DNA of 64,000 nt from Hordeum vulgare subsp. vulgare (Eukaryota; Streptophyta; Magnoliopsida; Poales; Poaceae). The stretch is taken from NCBI RefSeq assembly GCF_904849725.1, contig NC_058518.1, forward strand, positions 411,501,081 to 411,565,080, given 5' to 3'. Positions 1-9,150 of the stretch are shown here, piece by piece. Each line of letters starts with the position of its first letter. Within the stretch, counting starts at the first letter, position 1. A program made the position numbers and the translations under genes. The notes beneath the pieces were generated by a model, which made no database searches, had not been told where the DNA came from, and saw nothing but the letters and a program-made list of their open reading frames with translations.

Positions 1-1006
1 AGCTATGCATTCGAGCTAGCTCAGTTTGTCTTTTGTTGTTGCAGGAGGCACATGGAGGAGGATTAATGGGGCACTTTGGCGTGAAGAAGACGGAGGACAT
101 ACTTGATACACATTTCTTTTGGCTAAAGATGAGAGGAGATGTTGAGTGTTTTGTGGCTGGTTGCACTACATGTCAAAAACCTAAGTCACAACCCAATCCT
201 CATGGTTTATATATGCCTTTGCATGTACCTAGTGTTCCTTCGGAGGATATATCTATGGACTTTGTTTTAGGTTTACCTCAAACAAAGAAGGGGAGGGATA
301 GCATATTTGTTGTCGTGGATAGATTTTCTAAAATGGCACACTTTATACCATGTCATAAAAGTGATGCTGCTCCTAATGTTGCTGATTTGTCCTTTCATGA
401 TATTATTCGCTTGAATGGTGTGCCAAACACAATTGCTTCAGATCGTGATGCTAAATTCCTTAGCCATTTTTGGAGATGTTTATGTGTTAAGGTTGCGACT
501 AAACTGGTTTTTAGTACTACATGTCACCCCCAAACCAATGGACAAAATAAAGTAGTCAATAGATCATTGTCTACTATGCTTAGGGCTGTTTTGAAGAATA
601 ACTTGAAAATGTGGGAATAATGCTTGACTCATACTGAATTTGCTTATAATCGTTCATTGCATTCTACTATTAAGATGTGCCCTTTTGAAATCGTGTATGG
701 TTTCCTACCTCATGCACCTATTGATTTGTTGACTCTCTCATCTTCGGAGAAGGTTAATTTTGATGCTAAACAACGTGCTGAATTGATCTTAAAAATGCGT
801 AAAGTAACTAAGGAAAGCATTGAGCGTATGAATGCTAAATACAAACTTGCTAGAGATAAGGGTAGAAACATGATGTCTTTGCACGTGGAGATCTTGTTTG
901 GTTACATTTGCGTAAGGATAGATTTCCTGATTTGCGCAAGTCAAAGCTACTGGCACGTGTTGATGGTCCTTTTAAGGTGTTAGAGAAAATAAATGATAAT
1001 GCATAT
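1..1006 (+). pseudogene. Ty3-gypsy (chromovirus-type) integrase fragment, 5' piece
   Basis: Remnant of a gypsy pol polyprotein starting inside the integrase. Reading from about 33, the zinc-binding region (HFGVKKTE, then CTTCQK) is followed by the integrase core with the first Asp in SMDFVLGLP and the second in SDRDAKF. The third catalytic position, normally Glu in a GQTEVVNR-type motif, reads GQNKVVNR, so the catalytic Glu is missing. A TAA at 618-620 breaks the frame and a further frameshift precedes 908, where the chromodomain-proximal part ([13 protein letters not shown]) resumes. The frame runs to 1006, where a copia solo LTR interrupts it, and continues at 2814. The motif set fits the CRM/Reina/Tekay chromovirus group; I cannot choose a family. 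Upstream pol lies outside the window. It cannot encode a working enzyme. Confidence 0.88.
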
Positions 1007-2808
1007 TGTTGGAAATATGCCCTAGAGGCAATATTAAATTGGTTATTATTACATTTCCTTGTTCATGTTAATCGTTTATTATCCATGCTAGAATTGTATT
1101 GATTGAAAACTCAAATACATGTGTGGATACATAGACAACACACAATACCTAATGAGGCTCTAGTTGACTAGCTCGTTGATTAAAGATGGTCAAGGTTTGC
1201 TGGCCATGGACAAGTGTTGTCACTTGATAACGGGATCACATTGTTAGGAGAATGATGTGATGGAAAAGACCCAAACTATAAACGTAGCATATGATCATGT
1301 CAGTTTATTGCTACTGTTTTCTGCGTGTAAATGTATCTGTTCCTATGACCATGAGATCATGCAACTCCCGGACACCGGAGGAATACCTTGTGTGTATCAA
1401 ATGTTGCAACATTAATGGGTGACTTTAAAGGTGCTCTAGAGGTATCTCCAAAGGTGTTTGTTGGGTTGGCATGTATCAAGACTGGGATTTGTCACTCTGT
1501 ATGACAGAGAGGTATCTCGGGGCCCACTCGGTAATACAACATCACAATAAGCCTTGCAAGCAATGGGACTAAGGAGTTAGTCACGAGATCTTGTATTACG
1601 AAACAAGTAAATAGACTTGCTGGTAACGATATTGAACTAGGTATGGAGATACCGACGATCGAATCTCGGGCAAGTAACATATAGAAGGACAAAGGGAACA
1701 ACATACGGTATTAAGTGAATCCTTGACATAGAGGTTCAACCGATAGAGATCTTTGTAGAATATGTAGGAGCCAATATGGACATCTAGGTCCCGCTATTGG
1801 TTATTGACTGGAGAGTGTCTCAGGTCATGTCTGCATTGTTCTCGAACCCGCAGGATCTGCACACTTAAGGTTCGGTGACCTGTCGGTATAGTTGAGTTAT
1901 AGGTGTTGGTGACTGAAGGTTGTTCGGAGTCCCGGATAAGATCCTAGAAATCATGGGGAGCTCCATAATGGCCCAGAGGTAAATATTGATATATAGGTAG
2001 TCCTGTTTTGGTCACCGGAAAAGTTTCTGGCTCATCGGTAGTGTACCGGGAGTGCCGGGAGGGTGCCGGGGGACCACCGGGAGGGGTGTGACGACCCAAC
2101 AGCCTTATGGGCTGTGAGAGGAGGTGGACCAGCCCCTGGTGGGCTGGCCGAAGCCTGTCTCAAAGGACATGTGGCTAGGAGAGGAGATAAAAGGTAAAAG
2201 ACCTTTAAAAGGAAGGGAAGGAGGAATCCTCCCAAAGTAGTCGACCTTCCCACAAGGAAGGTGGATTCTTCCTTTGGTTCGGCCGACCCCTCTCCTTGGA
2301 GGAGAGGTCAAGGCAGCCTCCGCTCCTCTTCTCCTATATATACTAGAGGTTTTGATGGTTTTTGAGACACAACAATCAGCCACGTGCTACCCTCTCTCTA
2401 GATCTGTTTCTTCTCTAGTCTAGTTTCAGTAGCGCTTAGGCGAAGCCGTGTTGAAATAGTTCACCGCCACCACCGCCACCACGTCGTCGTGCTGGAGAAC
2501 TCATCTACCTCTCCGCCCCTCGTGCTGGATCAAGAAGGCGGGGATCGTCATCAAGCTGTACGTGTGCTGAACGTGGAGGTGCCGTCCGTTCGGCACTAGC
2601 TCGAGATGGATCGTGATGGGATCGTGGGACGGGCTACGATTTGGATTGCAAAGATGTTCCACTACATCAACCGCGTTATATATGCTTCTGCTTAGCGATC
2701 TACAAGGGTATGTAGATTCACTCTCCCCTCTCGTAGATGATCATCACCATGGATAGGTATTGCGTGTGCGTAGGAAATTTTTTGTTTCCCATGCAACGTT
2801 CCCCAACA
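1007..2808 (+). mobile_element. Solo LTR of BARE-1/WIS/Angela-type Ty1-copia element
   Basis: An 1802-bp LTR beginning TGTTGGAAATATGCCC and ending GTTCCCCAACA, the termini known for the Triticeae copia family BARE-1/WIS/Angela. It is flanked by a perfect 5-bp target duplication, CATAT at 1002-1006 and 2809-2813. No internal domain or second LTR is present, so it is a solo LTR left by recombination between the two LTRs of a full element. It sits inside the integrase reading frame of the older gypsy fragment, whose coding continues on the other side. A TATA-like box lies at 2334-2342. The termini and duplication are seen directly; the family name is from recall of the LTR. Confidence 0.93.
2334..2342 (+). 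promoter_or_regulatory. TATA box of the copia solo LTR
   Basis: CTATATATA lies about 480 bp before the LTR end, after a GC-rich stretch, the place where BARE-1 LTR promoters carry a TATA element. Whether this copy is active cannot be judged. Confidence 0.55.
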
Positions 2809-3245
2809 CATATAAACTTGAGCTGCCTACAGAGTTTGGGGTTAGTCCCACTTTTAACATTGCAAATTTGAAGCCTTATTTGGGTGAGTAAGACGAGTTT
2901 CCGCCGAGGACAACTTTAGTTCAGGAAGGGGAGGATGATGAGGACATCAATACCATTGTTACACCCACAAACCTGCTGCTATACATATTAGACCAATTAC
3001 TAGAGCACGCGCACGCCAATTGAATTACCAGGTACTTCATTTCTTGGAAATCCTTCTAATGTTCATGAACATATGATGCTGCCTAAGTTAGATACATTTG
3101 TTTTACTTATGAATGAAGGACCTAGCATGGACAAGAAGGATGACCATTGGAGTGGGAACAAGCATGGAGGAGAAGGTGCGCGCGCAGGAAAGAACAATGG
3201 AGCTTTCCATGGTGATTTTCACACTTTGAATCCACCATAATGAGA
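2809..3245 (+). pseudogene. Ty3-gypsy integrase C-terminal fragment, 3' piece
   Basis: Direct continuation of the integrase broken at 1006. After the target duplication the frame encodes a C-terminal stretch containing VSPTFNIANLKPYLG, typical of the end of chromovirus integrases. A TAA at 2889-2891 follows that motif, and the downstream acidic QEGEDDEDI-like text remains readable in the same frame. Beyond about 3050 the sequence is noncoding 3' leader of the element. I could not identify this element's 3' LTR. Confidence 0.75.
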
Positions 3246-4384
3246 GCATGAAGGCTGAATGAAATATACAAGATGCCACTTCATAAATTTCGAAATACCA
3301 CTTTATAAGCTGTTTTTAGAGTTCGTATGTGAGCAGGACACAGAATCTTGTGGCCAGGTTGATCATGCTCCGGCGTGGTCAATAACCTCTCAGAGTTGGT
3401 TTAGCAATTGCTAAGGCGCGACGCCTTCACACATTCGTAGTCGGATCGTTAAACTCCACTCCACCAAAAATGATAGCCACCATATCATCGAAAGACAGGG
3501 ACAACTTCACCTATATCAAAGTACATGCGGCCAGCAACAAAAGCCAGCACGCGCGGCAACCAGCTCGTGTGGCCAGCAACGACTACCAGCTCGTGCAGTC
3601 AACATCGACAACCAGCGCGTGCCACAACTTTTGTTATCTCCTCCTAGGGTTCAGTGGCGGCCAGCGCCTAGGTGTTCCAGCAAGGTGGCGTGGAGGCATG
3701 TGGGATGATACAACAAAGGCGACAGGGATGACAGGAAGACTATGGCAGAAGCTGAAAGTTTTCACCCGTCAACCGTTTCTTGTTTTAGAGGTCCATGCAA
3801 AAAGAGGGAGGAATCACGCAAGATACAATAGAAATTATGTGGACTTTGCACGATCATGCAAATAAATCTAGCGGGCGACCCATTTTGCGGGATCCGCCTA
3901 GGGCTATTAAAAATGAGCTTGTCCGCTAAATCAACGGCTATTTACCGGATAACCTCTTTTGCGGGATGTGCTAGAAATGCTCCAATCCTATTCAAAGCAA
4001 TTGAGTTTTTTGGCGTTTTCTTGTATTCAAAGCAATTTGTTTACCCATTATTTAGGGAATTAAATTTCTCAATGTTTTGTAGGTCGACGAATCATAGATG
4101 GTTTTGTTCTAAGGATAACGATGAGTAAATTCATAGGTGTACAGTCAGTTCGTTTTTTAGGTGGGTGTACACTGAGTTTTTTTGTTAGACGCGTCTAGTG
4201 GGAAAATAGGAGCCCGTTAGCGTGCCATGGCAACTTGCTATTTTAGGAAACTTCTTGTCTTCCTGTTTAATTAGGAAAATTTCCCATTCGGTCTTTCTAT
4301 ATAATATATTACAACCCTCTTTCGGAGTGCATATATTTTGTCCTCATGTGCATTTAATTCCTGGTTTCAAATATTGAAATAGGC
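3246..4384. other. Unassigned intergenic DNA
   Basis: No recognisable domain. An open frame of 131 codons at 3470-3865 (+) is low-complexity, rich in Ser, Gln and Arg, without a motif I know. It is more likely chance or an old TE remnant than a gene. No LTR ends, tRNA or splice structure seen. Confidence 0.5.
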
Positions 4385-4900
4385 ATAAATTTAAATACGT
4401 GCATCGAAATTAAGATCTTTTTTTCATTATTGAAACCATCGTGACGTGCTCTTCGAGACTAAATCACACATGAACATGTTTGATGAACTTTTTTGTGTGC
4501 AATTTACTCGTTGTTTTGTGCAATTGGCTAGTAATCGATGTGCAACTATCTTATAGTCGATGTGCAACTTTTTCCCTACTTGTGGAAATGCAAATTTCAC
4601 TTATGCAGACATGCATGAACGCATTTAATGCACATTTCATATTTCTAAAAAATGTTGTAACTTTTAAATCAAACATCCAAATAGAGATATGTTTTCACCG
4701 TTGAAATCCTTACAACATGCTGTTCGAAACTAGATCCCACGTGGATATGTTTCGACAATTTTTTTTGTGTGTGCAATTTACTCCCTGTTTGGTGCAACTG
4801 CCTAGCAGTCAAGGTGCAAGTTTTTATCATATCCGTGGACATACAATTCTCATTGATGATGCCTCCACCCAAACTATCCCCTACTAGTGAGATTTGCAAC
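4385..4900 (+). repeat. Degenerate ~265-bp tandem duplication
   Basis: Two neighbouring blocks share the same order of short matches: a TTGAAAYC segment, then TGCTSTTCGARACTA-like sequence, an ATGTTT segment, TTTTTTGTGTGTGCAA and ACTCSYTGTTT (first block about 4420-4560, second about 4700-4820). The offset is near 267 bp. The copies are heavily diverged. The wider region (to about 5130 and again after 5360) keeps using the phrase GTGCAACTTT, suggesting a family of even older copies. Found by eye; exact unit limits are uncertain. Confidence 0.5.
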
Positions 4901-5137
4901 TTCTTCTGTTGTCCCGGCCAATTGCCTAGTAGTTATGTCCAACTTTACCCTACCTCGTGGAAGTGCAGTTTTTGCTGTTTGCTACCTCGGTCAACAGCTT
5001 AGCATTGTATGTGCAACAGAAGCTGCCCCGGCCAACATCCTGAAACTGGCGTGCAACTTTCCCGTGTACCCTGTGGATGTGTACTTTGCACAACTAGCAC
5101 CCCCTATAAACCATCCCTACAAGTGAGATGTGCAACT
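4901..5137. other. Unassigned DNA with recurring GTGCAACTT phrase
   Basis: AT-rich sequence with scattered copies of GTGCAACTT resembling the units before it. No gene seen. It ends at the TTA target site of the adjacent MITE. Confidence 0.4.
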
Positions 5138-5140
5138 TTA

Positions 5141-5357
5141 GGTTGTGTTTGGTTCATTTTTTTTACCAACTTCTGATTTGAAAAGCTAAAGCCAACCAAT
5201 GGTGTAAATGTTCAAAGCAGCTTTTGAGAATATCTATTTCTTCCTAGTGTAAATTACAACTTCCAGCTTTTTCACAGTAGCTTTTCCACAACAGCTTTTC
5301 CACTGCAGCTTTTTCACAACAGCTTTTTTAAAATCTGCAGCTCAACCAAACATAGCC
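5141..5357. mobile_element. Tourist-like (PIF/Harbinger) MITE
   Basis: A 217-bp element with terminal inverted repeats GGTTGTGTTTGGTT (5141-5154) and AACCAAACATAGCC (5344-5357), matching at 12 of 14 positions. It is flanked by TTA on both sides (5138-5140 and 5358-5360), the target duplication of PIF/Harbinger elements. The interior has no coding capacity and contains four or five imperfect copies of an ACAGCTTTTTCAC-like unit near 5255-5325. The GTTTGGTT terminus is common in grass Tourist MITEs. Confidence 0.75.
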
Positions 5358-5360
5358 TTA

Positions 5361-5599
5361 GCGACCCACATATATGCAACTTTTCTTTAACCCTTCATGG
5401 ACGGGAAGTTTTCATCATCCAAAAGTCCCTGCGAATGTGGTGTACCGCTTCGTCTATTGTCCCAGCTAACTATGCCAACGCCAGTGTACAATCCCATAGT
5501 TGTGCGTGTGTGATTATGGCGTTGTGTGTGTGCAACTTGTGAAACCGTGATTGTACACTATGCCATCGTGCATGTGCAACTCCCACAGCTATGCGCGAG
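5361..5599. other. Unassigned DNA
   Basis: No gene or element ends seen. It resumes the GTGCAACTT-bearing sequence present before the MITE and ends at the LTR of element A. The last five bases, GCGAG (5595-5599), would be A's left target duplication, but no right partner was found. Confidence 0.4.
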
Positions 5600-7045
5600 T
5601 GATACGTCTCCATCGTATCTACTATTCCAAACTCTTTTGCCCTTGTTTTGGACTCTAATTTGCATGATTTGAATGGAACTAACCCGGACTAATGCTGTTT
5701 TCAGCACAATTGCCATGGTGTTGTTTTTGCATAGAAATAAAAGTTCTCGGAATGACCTGGAAATTTAGGAGGATTTTTTGTGGAATATATAAAAAATACT
5801 GGCGCAAGAATCAACCGGAGGAGTGGAGCGTGGACCCACAAGCCCACCAGGCGCGGGCCCCCCTGGCCGCGCCTAGCAGGCTTGTGGGGCGCACGAAGCT
5901 CCACTGCCTCCAACTCCAGCTCTATTTAGTCCCTTTCGTCCGAAAAAATCAAGGAGAAGAGTTCATCGCGTTTTACGATATGGAGGCGCCGCCACCACCT
6001 GTTCTTGCTCCGGAGGGCAGATCTGGAGTCCGTTTTGGGCTCCGGAGAGGGGAGATCGTCGCCATCGTCATCACCAACCTTCCTTCATCGCCAATTTCAT
6101 GATGCTCTTCACCGTTCGTGAGTAATCTCATCGTAGGCTTGCTAGACGGTGATGGGTTGGATGAGATCTATCATGTAATCGAGTTAGTTTTGATGGGGAT
6201 TGATCCCTAGTATCCACTATGTTCTGAGATTGATGTTGCTACTACTTTGCCATGCTTAATGCTTGTCACTAGGGCCCGATTGCCATGATTTCAGATCTGA
6301 ACCTATTATGTTGTCGCCAATATATGTGTGTTCTTGATCCTATCTTGCAAGTTGTAGTCACCTACTATGTGTTATGACCCGGCAACCCCGTAGTGACAAT
6401 AGCCGGAACCACTCCCGGAGATGACCATAGTATGATGAGTTCATGTATTCACTAAGCGCTAATGCTTTGTTTCGGTTCTCTATTAAAAGGAGAACCTTAA
6501 TATCCCGTAGTTTCCATTAGGACCCCGCTGCCACGAGAGGGATGGACAATAGATGTCATGCAAGTTCTTTTCCCTAAGCACGTATGACTATATACGGAAT
6601 GCATGCCTACATTACATTGACGAACTGGAGCTAGTTACATATCTCTCCGTGTTATTACTGTTGCATGATGAATATCATCCGGTATAATAATCCATCACCG
6701 ATCCAATGCCTACTAGTTTTTCCTACTGGTCCTTGCTATGTTACTTTGCCGCTATTGCTGCTGCTATTGTTACTCTGTCTCTACTGCTGTCACTGCTGCT
6801 ACTGTTACTCTGTCACTACTGCTGTCACTATTGCTACTGGTTACCATTGCTACTGTTGCTATCACACTACCTTGCTACTGATACTTTGCTGCAGATACTA
6901 AATCTTTCAGATGTGGTTGAGTTGACAACTCAACTGGTAATACTTGAGAATATTCTTTGGCTTCCCCTTGCGTTGAATCAACAAATTTGGGTTGAATACT
7001 CTACCCTCGAAAACTGTTGCGATCCCCAATACTTGTGGGTTATCA
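5600..7045 (+). repeat. 5' LTR of element A (family 1)
   Basis: 1446 bp, from TGATACGTCTCCATCG to ACTTGTGGGTTATCA. It has a GC-rich palindrome (5833-5890) just before a weak TATA-like CTATTTAG (near 5922). A CT/trinucleotide-rich stretch (about 6730-6890) lies near the end. Unlike the LTRs of element B it lacks the segment shared with family-2 LTRs, so it looks like the ancestral form of this family. Confidence 0.9.
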
Positions 7046-7056
7046 AGACTATTTTC

Positions 7057-7074
7057 TGGCGCTGTTGCCAGGGA
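7057..7074 (+). other. Primer-binding site, tRNA-Asp type (element A)
   Basis: TGGCGCTGTTGCCAGGGA, 11 bp after the LTR. It matches the complement of the plant tRNA-Asp 3' end (TGGCGCCGTTGCCGGGGA) with two changes. Confidence 0.8.
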
Positions 7075-7124
7075 GGCATAACTCTATTCTCTGAGTCACT
7101 TGGGATTTACGTCTGCTGATCACT

Positions 7125-8635
7125 ATGAGGAATCTGAGAGATCCAAAAACTAAAGTCTTGCCCTCAACTACGAGGATAGGTAAGGAACTGTCATCTAGCT
7201 CTGCACTTGATTCACCTTCAGTTATGAGTAAGTTCGCGACACCACCTCCTGCTAGAAATTTTGATGTGTCGCCTGTGCTTGATGATGCTACTTCTGCTGT
7301 CCATGATGCTTGAGATGATGCTTTGCTTGATACTTCTTTGCCACTAGGTGCATTCCTTGATGCACAAATTGCTAGAGTTGCTGCTAGATGTGATGATACT
7401 TCTGAAACTGCTGAGATTATTGAAGTAGAACCTGCTATTTCACGTGTTAGAATTAGCTCTCCGAGATATGAATTGCCTGATATGCCTGAGGGTTATGTTA
7501 TGGAGGGAGAGATAGCTGAGGTATTTCTTGCTTGTAAGGATAGCTATGATGTTGAGAAATTACTGCGCAAGTGGAAAGAAAAATCTCTGAACGCTAGGAT
7601 GAAATACGACCCGAAGTTTGCTACTTCGTCTATCTTTGTGACCGATAAGGATTATGAATTCTCTGTCGACCCTGAGTTAATCACTCTGTTCGAATATGAT
7701 CCTTTTCATGGTTATGAGTCTGAAATGGTTGTAGCACATCTTACCAAACTGCACGATATAGCCACCCTATTCACGAGTGAGGAAAAGATCCACCACTACT
7801 ATATCCTTAAGCTGTTTCCTTTCTCGCCAAAGGATGATGCTAAGACTTGGTTCACTTCTCTTGCTCCTGGTTGTGTGCGTAGTCCCCAGGATATGATCTA
7901 CTACTTCTCTGAGAAATATTTCCCTGCCCATAAGAAGCAAGCTGCCTTGCAGGAAATATACAACTTTGCTCAAGTTGAAGAAGAGAGTCTCCCACAAGCT
8001 TGGGGGAGGCTTGTCCAGCTACTGAATGCTTTGCCTGACAGGAATGAAATACTTGATATCTTCTATAATGGACTAACCGATGCTTCTAGAGACCACCTAG
8101 ATAGTTGTGCTGGTTGTGTTTTTAGGGAATGAACTGTGGAACAAGCTGAGATCCTATTGAATAATATCTCATGCAATGAGAATGCTTGGACTATTCCCGA
8201 ACCACCTCTGAAGCCAACTCCAAAGAAAGAGGTATTCTATTCCTCTGTCCTGAAGATATGCAAGAAGCTAAGAAATCTATGAAAGAGAAAGGCATTAAAT
8301 CTAAAGATGTCAAAAATCTACCACCTATCGAAGAGATCCATGGTCTTGATAACCCGATACACGTAGTAGAGGTAAATTATCTTCGTAGATTCAATGAGAG
8401 TGATATTCCTTTTGATAAACCTGCTAGCTTATGCCTGGATGAATTTGATAACTTTGTTGCCAAACAACAAAGTTTCAATGATTATGTTAGCAGACAATTG
8501 GAACAGAATGCTCGTATGCTTAGTCATTTAAGTGCTTGTGTGGACAGAAGTGTCAATGATCTTAAGCTTTTGAGTAAACATGCCTCTATGGTTACTACTC
8601 AAGTAGAACAAGTACTTAAGGCTCAAAATGACTAG
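7125..8635 (+). pseudogene. gag pseudogene of element A
   Basis: Starts MRNLRDPKTK 51 bp after the PBS. A TGA at 7311-7313 interrupts the acidic N-terminal region; the same frame continues at 7323 into a retrotransposon gag domain (DAKTWFTSLAPG, YFPAHKKQA, LPQAWGRL, FYNGL; about 7830-8080). A TGA at 8130-8132 and a one-base frameshift near 8215 follow, and the C-terminal half (8186-8635) reads in another frame. The coding ends abruptly at the deletion junction near 8630. Gag would form the virus-like particle; this copy cannot. Compared with element B it lacks the 9-residue tandem repeat. Confidence 0.88.
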
Positions 8636-9150
8636 CTCATCGTTCCTGTTTCAGCATTGTTATGAGAGAAACATGTTTGCAATGACAACTTGGAGATCAT
8701 AGTTTCTGATGCCATGCTTAATTAGCTAGGAGCTTATAATGGTTTGTCTTGGATGCCAACATGAATCTTGAGATGATTATGATGTACTATGATAGGATGG
8801 TATCCTCCTTCGAATGATTCAAGTGGTTTGACTTGGCACATGTTCACGCATGTAGTTAAAACAAAATCAATATAGACTATGATATTCATGTTTATGGTGA
8901 TTTATGTCCTACTCATGCTTGCACTCAATGTTGGTTAATCTCAATGCATTTTGATGACTGTTGTTGCTCTCTAGTTGGTCGCTTCCCAGTCTTTTGCTAG
9001 CCTTCACTTGTACTAAGCAGGAATACTGCTTGTGCATCCACTTCCATAAACCCAAAGTTGTTCCATATGAGTCCACCATACCTACCTATATGCAGTATCT
9101 ACCTGCTGTTCCAAGTAAATTTGCATGTGCCACTCTCTAAATCTTTAAGA
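8636..9150 (+). other. 3' untranslated remnant of element A
   Basis: Noncoding. Closely similar to the 3' region of element B (about 42515-43020), including the phrase GAGTCCACCATACCTACC that also occurs in element C near 21190. It shows that gag is joined directly to 3' UTR in this copy. Confidence 0.8.

Larger units (their letters stand above)
5600..9150 (+). mobile_element. Element A: truncated, internally deleted Athila-like gypsy element (family 1)
   Basis: Contains a 5' LTR (5600-7045), a tRNA-Asp-type PBS, a broken gag (7125-8635) and then, without protease or any later ORF, 3' untranslated sequence (about 8636-9150) that matches element B at about 42515-43020. The roughly 3.4 kb present in B between the two points is missing. 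A's similarity to B stops near 9150, where a different repeat begins, so A lacks its own 3' end and 3' LTR. Same family as B and solo LTR J. Confidence 0.85.

Noticed and set aside
3470..3865. 131-codon frame as a host gene
   Set aside because: No domain, low-complexity composition and no supporting splice or promoter context.
5692..6102. 136-codon frame inside the 5' LTR of element A, and similar frames at 36114-36344 and 44032-44454
   Set aside because: They overlap the promoter palindrome and leader, differ in frame between LTR copies, and encode no known domain.
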